Source: Actinomadura latina NBRC 106108
GTDB lineage: Bacteria > Actinomycetota > Actinomycetes > Streptosporangiales > Streptosporangiaceae
Direction: 5' to 3'
Length of the DNA: 64,000 nucleotides
NCBI RefSeq assembly: GCF_001552195.1
Contig: NZ_BCQS01000041.1
Span: forward strand, 1 to 64,000
The translations under genes were made by a program, and so were the position numbers. Under the pieces are notes generated by a model that saw only the letters and a list, made by a program, of their open reading frames with translations, was not told the origin of the DNA and ran no database searches. Positions 41,701 to 49,691 of this stretch are shown piece after piece. Every line of letters starts with the position of its first letter. Position 1 is the first letter of the stretch.

Positions 41701-43119
41701 GTGCCCTCCAAGCTCTTCGGTCTCCGCACCGTCGCGGGACGGGTCCGGGCCCTGACCGCCCTCGCGCTGCTGGCCCTCGCCGTGCTGCTCACCGTGACGG
41801 CCGTGGGGGCCGGGGACGCGCGGGAGGGGCTGCGCGCGCTCGGGCACCGGGAAGGGCCCATGGTGGTGGCCACCAGCGACATGTACCTCGCGCTCAGCGA
41901 CATGGACGCGCAGGTCACCAACGTGCTGCTGACCGGCGGCGAGGACGGCTGGCTGTGCGACCCCGACGAGCGGGACTGCGAGCGCAGCGGCGAGCGCCAC
42001 GCGTACGACATCCGCCGTGAGGACGCCCAGCGGGCCGCGCTGCAGGCGGCGCTGCTGGCGCGGGACGACCCCGAGCGGCTGCGGACCGTCCAGTCGGTGC
42101 TCGACGGGCTGCACGCCTACGACCAGCACGTCCGGGCGGCGATGGAGTCCGGGCGGCGACGGGGCGGCCCCGCGGCGGCGCTGCCGGACGAGGGCGTCCA
42201 GCGGTACCGGGCGGCGACCGGCCTGATGACGCGGAACCTGCTGCCGAAGGCGTACAACCTGACGCTGGACGGCGCGGCGGACGTCGACGACGCCTACCGG
42301 GACGAGCACGCGGCCGTCCGCGCGGGCTGGTTCCGCGTGCTGGGCGCCGGCATCGCGCTGCTGGCGGCGCTCGGAGCCCTGCAGGTGTACCTGGCCCGGC
42401 GGTTCCGGCGCCTGCTCAGCCTGCCGCTGGCCGCCGCGCTGGCCGGTGCGCTGGTGCTGACGGTGGCGGGCGCGTCGCTGCTGGCCACCGAGGCGGACCA
42501 CATGCGGGCGGCCAAGGCCTCCGGTTTTGACCCGGTCCTCACCCTCACCCGCGCCCGCGCCATCGGCAAGGGGCTGGACACCGACCGGGCCCGCCAGCTT
42601 CTGGATCCCGCCCAAGCCGACCGCTATGACCAGATGTACCTGGAGAAGTCCCAGACGATCCTCTACATCGAGGGCGCGACCAGCCTGGCCGCCTACTACC
42701 GCGAACTGGACGCGCGGGTGGCCCGCGTGAGCCGGGACGGCGGGGCCGTGACCTTCGGCGGCTTCTACGGCACCCGGGCGCGCCTCGCCGCAGCGGACGC
42801 CGGCGCGCTGCTCGCCGGCTACCGCGAGTACCAGGACCACGACCGGGCCGTCCGGTCACTGGCGGAGAGCGGCCGGCGGGTCGCCGCGGTCCGCGCCCAT
42901 CTGGACCCGCGCTGGGCGCCCCTGCCGCACCCGGCCTTCCGGGCGCACGACCAGGAGCTCGACGCCCGGATCAGCCATCACGACTTCCTCCGCGCCCGCA
43001 GCGTGGCGAACGGCGACCGGGCCCTGGACCCGTGGACCTGGCTGGCGCCGGCCGCCGCGCTGGCCATCGCGGCCCTCATCGCGGCCGGGGTGTGGCCGCG
43101 CCTGTCGGAGTACCGCTGA
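41701..43119 (+). CDS. glnX: GlnX-like four-helix membrane sensor
   Basis: This 472-aa protein has four membrane helices near residues 17-37, 213-232, 250-266 and 447-465. Two large outside domains (about 38-210 and 268-445) are rich in helices, resembling four-helix-bundle sensor domains. Only short loops face the cytoplasm. Size, layout and the following glnH gene match mycobacterial GlnX, which passes the Asp/Glu signal from GlnH to the kinase PknG. No kinase domain is present here. GAGGAGAAG lies before the GTG start. The symbol rests on synteny and topology. Confidence 0.72.
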   Translation: MPSKLFGLRTVAGRVRALTALALLALAVLLTVTAVGAGDAREGLRALGHREGPMVVATSDMYLALSDMDAQVTNVLLTGGEDGWLCDPDERDCERSGERHAYDIRREDAQRAALQAALLARDDPERLRTVQSVLDGLHAYDQHVRAAMESGRRRGGPAAALPDEGVQRYRAATGLMTRNLLPKAYNLTLDGAADVDDAYRDEHAAVRAGWFRVLGAGIALLAALGALQVYLARRFRRLLSLPLAAALAGALVLTVAGASLLATEADHMRAAKASGFDPVLTLTRARAIGKGLDTDRARQLLDPAQADRYDQMYLEKSQTILYIEGATSLAAYYRELDARVARVSRDGGAVTFGGFYGTRARLAAADAGALLAGYREYQDHDRAVRSLAESGRRVAAVRAHLDPRWAPLPHPAFRAHDQELDARISHHDFLRARSVANGDRALDPWTWLAPAAALAIAALIAAGVWPRLSEYR

Positions 43120-43141
43120 GACCGAGAGACGGGAGCCGCCC

Positions 43142-44005
43142 GTGCACGCCGCCCGCAGCACGCTCACCCTCGCCGCCACGGCCGTCCTGGCCGTCCTGGC
43201 CGTGCTGGTCCTGGGGGTGACCGTGGTGTCGGCGCCGCTGGTGGACGGCGCCGACGCGCCGCCGTCCGTCACCGGCCGGGACTCCCTGGTGATCGGGGTC
43301 AAGGACGACCAGCCCGGCCTGTCCCTCCGCACCGGGGACGACTCGCTGAAGGGCTTCGACATCGACGTCGCGACCTACGTCGCCGGGAAACTCGGCGTCC
43401 CGCCGGAGAACGTGACCTTCCGCCCGCTGTCGTCGGACGAGCGGGAGAGCGCCCTGCGCGGGGGCACCGTCGACATGGTGATCGCGACCTACTCGATCAC
43501 CCCCGAGCGCAAGGACAAGGTCACGTTCGCCGGCCCCTACTACGTCGCGCATCAGGACATCCTCGTCCGGCAGGGGGAGAGGGCCGTGCGGAACGTGCGC
43601 GACCTGCGGGGCAAGAGGCTCTGCCAGGTCTCCGGGTCCACCTCGTGGCGCCGGGTCACCGAGGAGCGCAAGGTCCCCGCCGCGCTCGTCCCGGCGCGTT
43701 CCTACGGCGAGTGCGTCTCGGCGCTGGCCGACGGGCGCCTGGACGCCGTGTCCACCGACGACCTGATCCTCGCCGGGTTCGCGGCCACCGCCGGCTCCGG
43801 CGTCACCGTGGTCAACGCCCCCTTCTCGGACGAGCGGTACGGCATCGGCCTCCCCAAGGGCGACCTGGAGGGCTGCCGTGCCGTCAACCGGATCCTGACC
43901 GGCATGTACCAGAACGGCGCCGCCGAGACCCTCCTCGACCAGTGGTTCGCCACCTCGGGCCTCAACATCACCGTCACCGTCCCCCAGTTCGAGGGCTGCG
44001 GCTGA
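43142..44005 (+). CDS. glnH: GlnH-like amino-acid-binding protein (SBP family 3)
   Basis: This 287-aa extracytoplasmic solute-binding protein of family 3 matches the Glu/Asp-binding type. An N-terminal hydrophobic helix (residues 8-33) has no lipobox Cys, so it is probably anchored by that helix. The body has IGVKDDQPGLS, FDIDVATYVAGKLG, MVIATYSITPERKDKVTFAGPYY, GKRLCQVSGSTSW and YGIGLPKGD. It begins 22 nt after glnX, so the two are one operon. No ABC permease or ATPase genes are adjacent, which favours sensing over uptake. Confidence 0.85.
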   Translation: MHAARSTLTLAATAVLAVLAVLVLGVTVVSAPLVDGADAPPSVTGRDSLVIGVKDDQPGLSLRTGDDSLKGFDIDVATYVAGKLGVPPENVTFRPLSSDERESALRGGTVDMVIATYSITPERKDKVTFAGPYYVAHQDILVRQGERAVRNVRDLRGKRLCQVSGSTSWRRVTEERKVPAALVPARSYGECVSALADGRLDAVSTDDLILAGFAATAGSGVTVVNAPFSDERYGIGLPKGDLEGCRAVNRILTGMYQNGAAETLLDQWFATSGLNITVTVPQFEGCG

Positions 44006-44015
44006 CTGCGCGGAA

Positions 44016-44039
44016 AAGCCCCCTCCGGGGAGGGTGCTT
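44016..44039. terminator. Hairpin between glnH and DUF397 gene
   Basis: AAGC and CCCTC (44016-44025) pair with GAGGG and GCTT (44030-44039) around a CGGG loop, giving a stem of about 9 bp with one mismatch. It lies between convergent genes and likely serves both. Confidence 0.5.
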
Positions 44040-44055
44040 GCTTGCCGGGGGGCGG

Positions 44056-44256
44056 CTACCGGTCGAGTTCGCCGGTCTTGATGCGGCTGAGTAGCCCGGC
44101 CACGGCGTCCCGTCCGAACCGGAGGACGGGGCCGTCCGGGTCCGTGCTGTCCCGGACTCCCCAAGCGGTTTCAAGGTCGGCCATCTCGACGCACTGTCCG
44201 CCCTCCTGGGTGCTGTGGCTGCTCTTACGCCAAGTGGCGCGTCTCACGTCTTTCAC
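44056..44256 (-). CDS. DUF397 domain protein (first whiJ-type set)
   Basis: This 66-aa protein is a single DUF397 domain: TWRKSSHSTQEGGQCVEMADL, then VRDSTDPDGPVLRF and a closing helix WAGLL-like (AVAGLLSRIK). DUF397 proteins accompany XRE regulators of the WhiJ type in actinomycetes and may act as their partner or antitoxin-like modulator. Its GTG start overlaps the XRE stop by 4 bp (GTGA), so the two are translationally coupled. Confidence 0.92.
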   Translation of the reverse strand: MKDVRRATWRKSSHSTQEGGQCVEMADLETAWGVRDSTDPDGPVLRFGRDAVAGLLSRIKTGELDR

Positions 44257-45062
44257 AAGCCCTCCATCACCTCGCGGATCAGAGCTTCCGAGGCCGTGTC
44301 GGTCAAGGCGACGTTGCTGATCATGTCCCACAGCCGCCGGATCTGCTCAACTCTTGAGCTTAGTTCGATCACGTGCCCATTGCCGCCGGCCCCCTCCACA
44401 TAGGCGAGGTCGGCATTGTCTTTGCTGCTCAAGAGGGTGAAGCCGCTCGCGGGGTAGACGGGTGAATTGAGCGGCGCGATCAGAATGCTGATGTTGGGCT
44501 CCTGGCGTAGTTCCAAGAGTCGGTTGAGCTGGTCCTTCGTTATGTCTCTCGTGCCCACCACGTTTCTGATCGCACTCTCCATGAGCAGGACGACGACCCA
44601 CGGCGGGTCCTTCCTCGCGAGCACATCTTGGCGGGCCATGCGGCTTGCTACAGCCCTGTCCAGATCATGAGCGAGCTGCCCCGGACGGAGGACTTCGCGT
44701 GCGTAGTCCTCCGTCTGCAGAAGACCGGAGACGACGAGGTGATCATAAACGCGCACCGCGTTGGCGGTGCTTTCGAGCTCGGCGTAGGGGCGGAAGAAGA
44801 CTGGGATGCCCTCCTTGGCGGCGAGGGGCTGGAGCTCTTGGAAGGTCTCGTCCGTGCCGAAGTGGGCGTCGAGGAGTTCGGCGAGCTGGGGGGACGGGGC
44901 CTGGGCGGCGGTCTCGACCTTGGAGATCGTGTCGTGGGAGTAGCCGACCGTCTCCGCGAGCTTGGCTTGAGAAAGTCCGGCTTTGTCCCGAAACTTGCGG
45001 AGCTTTGCCCCGAAAAGCGCCGCTGCCGACTCGGTCGGGTCGAGTCGCTTCCGATTCACCAT
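44253..45062 (-). CDS. XRE regulator with DUF5753 domain (WhiJ-like)
   Basis: This 269-aa protein has an N-terminal Xre helix-turn-helix (about residues 18-70: LRKFRDKAGLSQAKLAETVGYSHDTISKVETAAQ). The following DUF5753 domain has LVVSGLLQTEDYAREVLRPG, VASRMARQDVLARKDPPW and SRVEQIRRLWDMIS at the end. This is the WhiJ-type regulator layout. GGAGGA lies 6 nt before ATG 45062. It is divergent from the ATPase gene at 45180, which completes the set XRE-DUF397-HATPase. Confidence 0.93.
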   Translation of the reverse strand: MVNRKRLDPTESAAALFGAKLRKFRDKAGLSQAKLAETVGYSHDTISKVETAAQAPSPQLAELLDAHFGTDETFQELQPLAAKEGIPVFFRPYAELESTANAVRVYDHLVVSGLLQTEDYAREVLRPGQLAHDLDRAVASRMARQDVLARKDPPWVVVLLMESAIRNVVGTRDITKDQLNRLLELRQEPNISILIAPLNSPVYPASGFTLLSSKDNADLAYVEGAGGNGHVIELSSRVEQIRRLWDMISNVALTDTASEALIREVMEGL

Positions 45063-45134
45063 GAGTCGTCCTCCGGAAGTATCGAGTTGGGTAAAGCTCG
45101 TCCCACTTCCGACGATAACCAGGAGCTCCCACGA

Positions 45135-45154
45135 TGTGTAGCGGATTGCACACA
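45135..45154. promoter_or_regulatory. Candidate operator in first whiJ-type set
   Basis: TGTGT (45135-45139), 10 nt, ACACA (45150-45154) is an inverted repeat in the divergent region between the XRE and ATPase genes. The spacing of about one and a half turns suits a dimeric regulator. Binding is inferred. Confidence 0.4.
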
Positions 45155-45179
45155 ACGGGCAATGGGAGTGGTGAATGGA

Positions 45180-45686
45180 ATGATCTTCGGGCGCGGTCGG
45201 CGAAGGGTTGAGTTCGACAAAACGGACTGTTCGGTTCGAGTGGAAAGGACGACGGCCGGGCCGCGGGCTCTGCGGCGGGGGTTTCTGGCCGTGCCGGAGG
45301 TCGTCCAGCAGGGGCGGCTGATCGTCGAGTCGCAGGCGCTGCAGTGGGGGCTGGCGGAGGAGACGGTGGAGAGTGCCGTGCTCGTCGCCTCTGAGCTGCT
45401 GACCAACGCGGTGAAGGCCACACCGCACCGGCCGGTGTCGCTGCGGATGGCGCTGGACGGCGACGGGCTCCGGCTGGAGGTCTGGGACACGTCGCCCGTC
45501 AGGCCGAAGGGGGCCACACCAGACCTTTCCATGCCGGAAAGGCCCGTCCCCGATGACGCTCTAGACCCCGGTGGGTGGGGGCTTGGGATTGTGGAATTCC
45601 TGTCCGAGGAACAGGGGGTCAGGGCGGAGTTCGACGGCAAGAGCGTTTGGGCGGTGCTGAAAGTGGAGTTCCGTGCGCCGGCATGA
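45180..45686 (+). CDS. RsbW-like HATPase (first whiJ-type set)
   Basis: This 168-aa protein has a GHKL ATP-binding domain of the anti-sigma/SpoIIAB type over residues 45-165. The N box is AVLVASELLTNAVKA, G1 is LRLEVWDTSP and G2 is GGWGLGIVEFLS. Such ATPases sit beside WhiJ-type XRE genes and may phosphorylate or bind partners. The exact target is unknown. Start is uncertain: ATG 45180 with GGGAG 11 nt upstream is used, while GTG 45168 and ATG 45162 are also in frame. Confidence 0.88.
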   Translation: MIFGRGRRRVEFDKTDCSVRVERTTAGPRALRRGFLAVPEVVQQGRLIVESQALQWGLAEETVESAVLVASELLTNAVKATPHRPVSLRMALDGDGLRLEVWDTSPVRPKGATPDLSMPERPVPDDALDPGGWGLGIVEFLSEEQGVRAEFDGKSVWAVLKVEFRAPA

Positions 45687-45722
45687 GGTGGACTTTGCCT
45701 CGCCCTGGGAAGAGGGCCCGGT

Positions 45723-46520
45723 GTGGGGGAGTGGTTCACTCGGGAGATCGCGGACGCCGGGCGGCTCCGGCTGTTCTGTTTCCTTGTGGCGTTCATAGCC
45801 GGGTTCCTGTTCATCCGGTTCAGCGTCCGGATGATCCGGCGGCAGGTGCGGTGGTGGCCCGGGAACGTCACGCCGGGCGGACATCACATCCACCACGTGG
45901 TGTTCGGGCTGGTGTTCATGTGCGTGGGGGGTGTGGGCGGGCTCGCCGTCGAGGACGGCACGTCCGGGTGGGCGGCGGCCACCGCCGGGGTGTTCGGGGT
46001 CGGGGCGGCGCTGGTGCTGGACGAGTTCGCGCTCGTACTGCACCTGGAGGACGTCTACTGGAGCGAGCAGGGCCGGGTGTCGGTCGAGGTCGTGTTCATC
46101 ACGATCGCGCTGTGCGGGTTGTTGCTGCTGGGCCTGCGGCCGCTCGGGCTGGACGACGTGGCCGGGGACGGTTTGTGGGCGGTCGCGGCCGTCCTGGTGT
46201 TCGACATGCTCGTGGCCTTGGTGGCCCTGCTCAAGGGCAAAGTCTGGACGGGGCTCATCGGGCTGTTCATCGGCCTGGTCGCGGTGGTCGGCGCCGTCCG
46301 GCTGGCCCGGCCCGACTCGCCCTGGGCGCGGCGCAGATATCGGCCGGGGTCTCGAAAGGAGCGGCGGGCCCTGAAGCGTGAGCGCCGGTACCGGCGGCCC
46401 GTGCAGCGGCTCGGCGACTGGCTGGGCGACCTGGTCGCCGGACGTCCGTCCATCAGTGCGAGTACTGGCGGGGCGGACGAGGACGAATCCCGTCCCGGAA
46501 GGACTCGACGATCGAGCTGA
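45723..46520 (+). CDS. Integral membrane protein with HHIHH motif
   Basis: This 265-aa protein has five to six membrane helices over residues 15-195 and a basic tail (RKERRALKRERRYRR). A striking His cluster GGHHIHHVVFG (about residue 53) sits at the edge of the second helix, and DEFALVLHLEDVYW (about 100) adds acids and a His. Together these could bind a metal inside the membrane. The family is known only as conserved actinobacterial membrane proteins. It begins 37 nt after the HATPase gene and may be cotranscribed. Its end overlaps a small minus-strand frame. Confidence 0.75.
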   Translation: MGEWFTREIADAGRLRLFCFLVAFIAGFLFIRFSVRMIRRQVRWWPGNVTPGGHHIHHVVFGLVFMCVGGVGGLAVEDGTSGWAAATAGVFGVGAALVLDEFALVLHLEDVYWSEQGRVSVEVVFITIALCGLLLLGLRPLGLDDVAGDGLWAVAAVLVFDMLVALVALLKGKVWTGLIGLFIGLVAVVGAVRLARPDSPWARRRYRPGSRKERRALKRERRYRRPVQRLGDWLGDLVAGRPSISASTGGADEDESRPGRTRRSS

Positions 46521-46593
46521 TCTGGCGGATGACCCGGGTGTCCTCAAGGCGGTCCAGGTAGAGGGAGCGGCGGGCCAGGCCGTCCAGGTCCAC
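46453..46593 (-). CDS. Small ORF or 3' gene remnant
   Basis: A minus-strand frame with good GC-rich third positions ends in a stop at 46453-46455. It encodes VDLDGLARRSLYLDRLEDT, then VIRQISSIVESFRDG and a basic tail. The frame is open upstream to about 46722 without an ATG. GTG 46593 is the only clear start and has no ribosome site. LYLDRLEDTRVIRQ vaguely recalls the C-terminus of DUF5753 regulators, so it may be what is left of a regulator gene. It overlaps the end of the membrane protein gene by 68 bp. Confidence 0.3.
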   Translation of the reverse strand: MDLDGLARRSLYLDRLEDTRVIRQISSIVESFRDGIRPRPPRQYSH

Positions 46594-46704
46594 GGCGAAG
46601 TACGGTGGACGGGAGGCCGTGGAGGTCGAGCCACCGCGGCTCAGATTGATCGAGGTTTTTCGCCGGGACGCGAACTCTCGCAGGGGGTGTGGACGTCTGA
46701 TTAT

Positions 46705-46741
46705 GTGGTGGCCGTGGTCATCGGGGGACTACGGCCACCAC
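46705..46741. terminator. Strong hairpin downstream of LLM gene
   Basis: GTGGTGGCCGT (46705-46715) and ACGGCCACCAC (46731-46741) are a perfect 11-bp inverted repeat with a 15-nt loop. It starts 20 nt after the stop of the minus-strand oxidoreductase gene, in the position of a terminator. No T tract is present. Confidence 0.55.
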
Positions 46742-46760
46742 CAAGTCCTGCGGCCACGGG

Positions 46761-48446
46761 TCAGTACGGAGACGGGCCGCCGAACATCTCGCTGAGCCGC
46801 GGGGCCAGGTCGAAGTCGCCGCGCAGTTCCAGGTCGCCGTCCATGAGAAGGGTCGCCGGGTTGGCGTCGCCGGCGAGAATCCGCAGGAAATCCGCCGTTT
46901 TCACGATGAGCGCCAGCGACGGGTCACTGGCCGGCCCGGGGTGGGCGCGGGCCCGGTTCTCGCCGATGACGAGCGTCCAGGTGGTGCGGGTCAGCTGGAA
47001 CTCCAGTTCGCCCGTGAAACCGCCCGCCGCGGACGGATCGAAGGCGCGCGCCATTCCGGCGAAGAACAGGCGCTGGGCGCTGGGACCGAAACGGCGTTCG
47101 ATCTGTTCGTCCGTCCGGCCATGGACGAGATTGTAGAAACCCTGCCTGAACCTTCTCCGGCCCGCCGCACGGACCTCCACTCCAAGCGGACGGCGCGAAC
47201 GGCTCGCGCGGGCGACTTCCGCGTCCTCGTCGATGCGGTAACCGGACGGCGCCTTCCGCGCGGGGTCGCGGCGGGCGAGGGCGGCCTCGACGGCGGGGGC
47301 GAGCCGTTCCGCCTTGGCGGCCTCGCGCTCCTCACGCCCTTCGGTGAAATGCGGCAGGACGGCCGTCCCGAACAATTCGAGCGACTCGCAGATGTGCTCG
47401 TGCTTGTTCGGTCCCGACTGCAGCACGAACGAGATCTGGTCGACGCCCACCGATTCGTAGCGCTGGATCAGGTCGATGACCTGCGCGGGCGTCCCGACGG
47501 CGCCGCGCAGGGACCCGACGTTGACGTTGAGCGTCTCCGCGTTCGCGATGATCTGCTCGCGCGAGAATCCCCGGGACTCCCGGCGCTCCTGGAACTCCTC
47601 CCACACGTTCGTGCGTCCCGGATCGTGCGGTGTCGGCCCGTAGTAGTGCGCCAGCGCGAACGCGAAGAAATGCGCCCCGTCGATGCCCCGGTCGATCGCG
47701 GTCGCCTCGTCCTCGTGCAGCATCATGGGCAGGACGACGGTCACGTTCGGATTCACCGCGAAGCCCGCCGGGACGCATTCGTCGGACGCGATGATGCGGT
47801 AGTACTCGTCCACCCACTTCCCGGCGTCCTCGGGCTCCACGAAGGAGAACGACAGCGCCCCGATGCCGTTGCGCGCCGCGAACTGGATGGTCTCCCGCCG
47901 CGAACAGGCCACCCACAGTGGCGGATGCGGCTTCTGCACGGTCTTCGGCAGCACGTTCCGGGGCGGCATCCGGAGGTATTCCGACGACCATCCGGCGAAA
48001 GGCTCCTCGACGAACATCCTGGTGATGGCGTCGACGGCGTCCTGCCACTGGCCCCGCTTCTCGGCGCGCCGCACCCCGAACCCGCCGAGCTCGGCGCTCG
48101 AACTCGACTCGCCCGTCCCGAAGTCGACCCGCCCGTTCGAGACGAGATCGAGCGTCGCGATGCGCTCCGCGACGCGCGCCGGATGGTTGACCGCCGGGGG
48201 CAGCTGGACGATCCCGTGCCCGAGCCGAATCCGCTTCGTCCGCTGCGACGCGGCGGCGAGAAAGACCTCCGGCGCCGACGAATGCGAGTACTCCTCCAGG
48301 AAGTGGTGCTCCACTGCCCAGACGCAGTCGAACCCCACCCGGTCGGCGATCTCCGCCTGGTCGAGCGCGTCCTGGTAGAGCCTCAGCTCCTGCCCGTCAC
48401 TCCACGGCCGAGGCAGCTGATGCTCGTAGAAGAGCCCGAAGCGCAC
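46761..48446 (-). CDS. LLM-class flavin oxidoreductase fused to SCP2-like domain
   Basis: This 561-aa protein has an N-terminal luciferase-like (LLM) monooxygenase domain, about residues 1-370: RFGLFYEHQLPRPW, VWAVEHHFLEEYSHSSAPEVFLAAASQRT, RVDFGTGESSS, VGTPAQVIDLIQRYESVGVDQI. A charged linker (about 380-430) follows. The C-terminal domain (about 430-561) resembles SCP2/sterol-carrier folds (GFTGELEFQLTRTTWTLVIG, TLLMDGDLELRGDFDLAPRLSEMF). A long-chain or sterol-like substrate may be bound by the tail. GGAGG lies 7 nt before GTG 48446. Confidence 0.86.
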   Translation of the reverse strand: MRFGLFYEHQLPRPWSDGQELRLYQDALDQAEIADRVGFDCVWAVEHHFLEEYSHSSAPEVFLAAASQRTKRIRLGHGIVQLPPAVNHPARVAERIATLDLVSNGRVDFGTGESSSSAELGGFGVRRAEKRGQWQDAVDAITRMFVEEPFAGWSSEYLRMPPRNVLPKTVQKPHPPLWVACSRRETIQFAARNGIGALSFSFVEPEDAGKWVDEYYRIIASDECVPAGFAVNPNVTVVLPMMLHEDEATAIDRGIDGAHFFAFALAHYYGPTPHDPGRTNVWEEFQERRESRGFSREQIIANAETLNVNVGSLRGAVGTPAQVIDLIQRYESVGVDQISFVLQSGPNKHEHICESLELFGTAVLPHFTEGREEREAAKAERLAPAVEAALARRDPARKAPSGYRIDEDAEVARASRSRRPLGVEVRAAGRRRFRQGFYNLVHGRTDEQIERRFGPSAQRLFFAGMARAFDPSAAGGFTGELEFQLTRTTWTLVIGENRARAHPGPASDPSLALIVKTADFLRILAGDANPATLLMDGDLELRGDFDLAPRLSEMFGGPSPY

Positions 48447-48589
48447 GGCAGCACCTCCCTTGGCGTTGACCAGGAATGACCGCCCGGCTACCCGGCCCTG
48501 TCCGGTCAGCCTCTCCCGAATTGGACGCACCGTCAACGGCTCTGCGCGGCCCCGGCCCATTGGCAGGGCCGCCTCGCTTCCCCTGCGAC

Positions 48590-48603
48590 CAAGCGCTCGC
48601 TTG
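48590..48603. promoter_or_regulatory. TetR-type palindrome CAAGCG-CT-CGCTTG
   Basis: This is a perfect 6-bp inverted repeat with a 2-nt centre, in the gap between the minus-strand LLM gene and the plus-strand CoA-transferase gene. Palindromes of the AAGCG..CGCTT kind are typical operators of TetR proteins that control acyl-CoA genes in actinomycetes. No TetR gene is adjacent. Confidence 0.55.
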
Positions 48604-48659
48604 ACGGGGGCGGCGGCGCCCGGCAGCGTGGGCGCGGACGACGTTGCGGGAGGAGCTCC

Positions 48660-49691
48660 ATGGCGCCGCTGGACGGGTTGCGGGTGCTCGATCTGACGAT
48701 GTGGCGGCCCGGGCCGTACGCCACGCAGCTGCTCGCGCAGCTCGGCGCGGACGTGATCAAGGTCGAGCCGCCCGGCGGGGAGCCGATGCGGATGTTCCGC
48801 GACCATTTCGACGTCCTCAACCGGCACAAGCGCAGCATGGTGCTCGACTTGAAGTCGGAGGACGGGCTGGCGGCGCTCAAGGGGCTCGCCGAGGACGCCG
48901 AGGTGTTCGTCGAAGGGTTCAGGCCCGGCGTCGCCGAGCGTCTGGGGGTGGGGCATGCGGTGCTGCGGGGGCTCAACCCGCGGCTCGTGTACTGCTCCAT
49001 CTCCGGATACGGGGCGGAAGGGCCGCTTCGGGACGTCCCCGGGCACGACATCAACTACCGGGCGTACGCCGCCGCGCTCCCGCCCGATGCGGTCTCCCCG
49101 GAGGCCGACGAACTGCCCATCGCGGACATGTCGGCCGCCACGATGGCCGCGTTCGCGATCACCGCTGCCGTGCTCAAGGCGCGTGCCGGCGGCGTCGGCG
49201 ACCGGATCGACCTCGGCATGGCGGACGTCCTGGCGCACTGGGTCGGCACCGTCCCGGAGGCGACCATGCGGTCGGGCGCCGGGCCCGTCCCCGGCTACGG
49301 CGTCTACACCACGAAGGACGGCCGGAAGATCACGCTCGGTGTCGTGTCGGAGGAGAGGCTGTGGGCCGCGACCTGCCGGGCGCTGGGCATCGGGGAGCAC
49401 GCCGATGTCCCCTTCGCGGAGCGGCTCGGGCGGATCGGCGAGCTGGACGGGGCCGTGACCGCCGCCGTGGCGAAGCTCACGCGGGCGGAGGCGATCGAGC
49501 GGCTGACCGCGGCCGGCGCCCCCGTCGCGCCCTTGCTGTCGCACGCGGAGATGATCGCTCTCGACCACTTCCAGCAGCGCGGAATCCAGAATGAGGGGCC
49601 CGTCCGGACGACCGTCCACCCACCGCTGCGGGGCGGGGCGGTCGCCGGGCTGGACGAGCACCGGGGCCAGGGTTGGCATCTCACGGGCTGA
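48660..49691 (+). CDS. CaiB/BaiF-type CoA-transferase (AMACR-like)
   Basis: This 343-aa family III CoA-transferase has LDGLRVLDLTMWRPGPYATQLLAQLGADVIKVEPPGG at the start. The catalytic Asp lies in GHDINYRAYA (about residue 124). DRIDLGMADVLAHW follows near 178, and PVAPLLSHAEMIALDHFQQRG lies near the end. The shorter length compared with typical 390-400 aa members fits the alpha-methylacyl-CoA racemase branch. It may act on branched or sterol-derived acyl-CoA, in keeping with the divergent SCP2-fused oxidoreductase. GGGAGGAG precedes the ATG. Confidence 0.9.
   Translation: MAPLDGLRVLDLTMWRPGPYATQLLAQLGADVIKVEPPGGEPMRMFRDHFDVLNRHKRSMVLDLKSEDGLAALKGLAEDAEVFVEGFRPGVAERLGVGHAVLRGLNPRLVYCSISGYGAEGPLRDVPGHDINYRAYAAALPPDAVSPEADELPIADMSAATMAAFAITAAVLKARAGGVGDRIDLGMADVLAHWVGTVPEATMRSGAGPVPGYGVYTTKDGRKITLGVVSEERLWAATCRALGIGEHADVPFAERLGRIGELDGAVTAAVAKLTRAEAIERLTAAGAPVAPLLSHAEMIALDHFQQRGIQNEGPVRTTVHPPLRGGAVAGLDEHRGQGWHLTG

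Noticed and set aside
43142..44005. GlnH as part of a glutamate ABC uptake system
   Set aside because: No permease or ATPase gene lies next to it, and the upstream gene is a GlnX-like membrane sensor.
44006..46520. pknG expected after glnH
   Set aside because: The following genes are DUF397, XRE and HATPase. None has a kinase motif, so pknG is not in this window.
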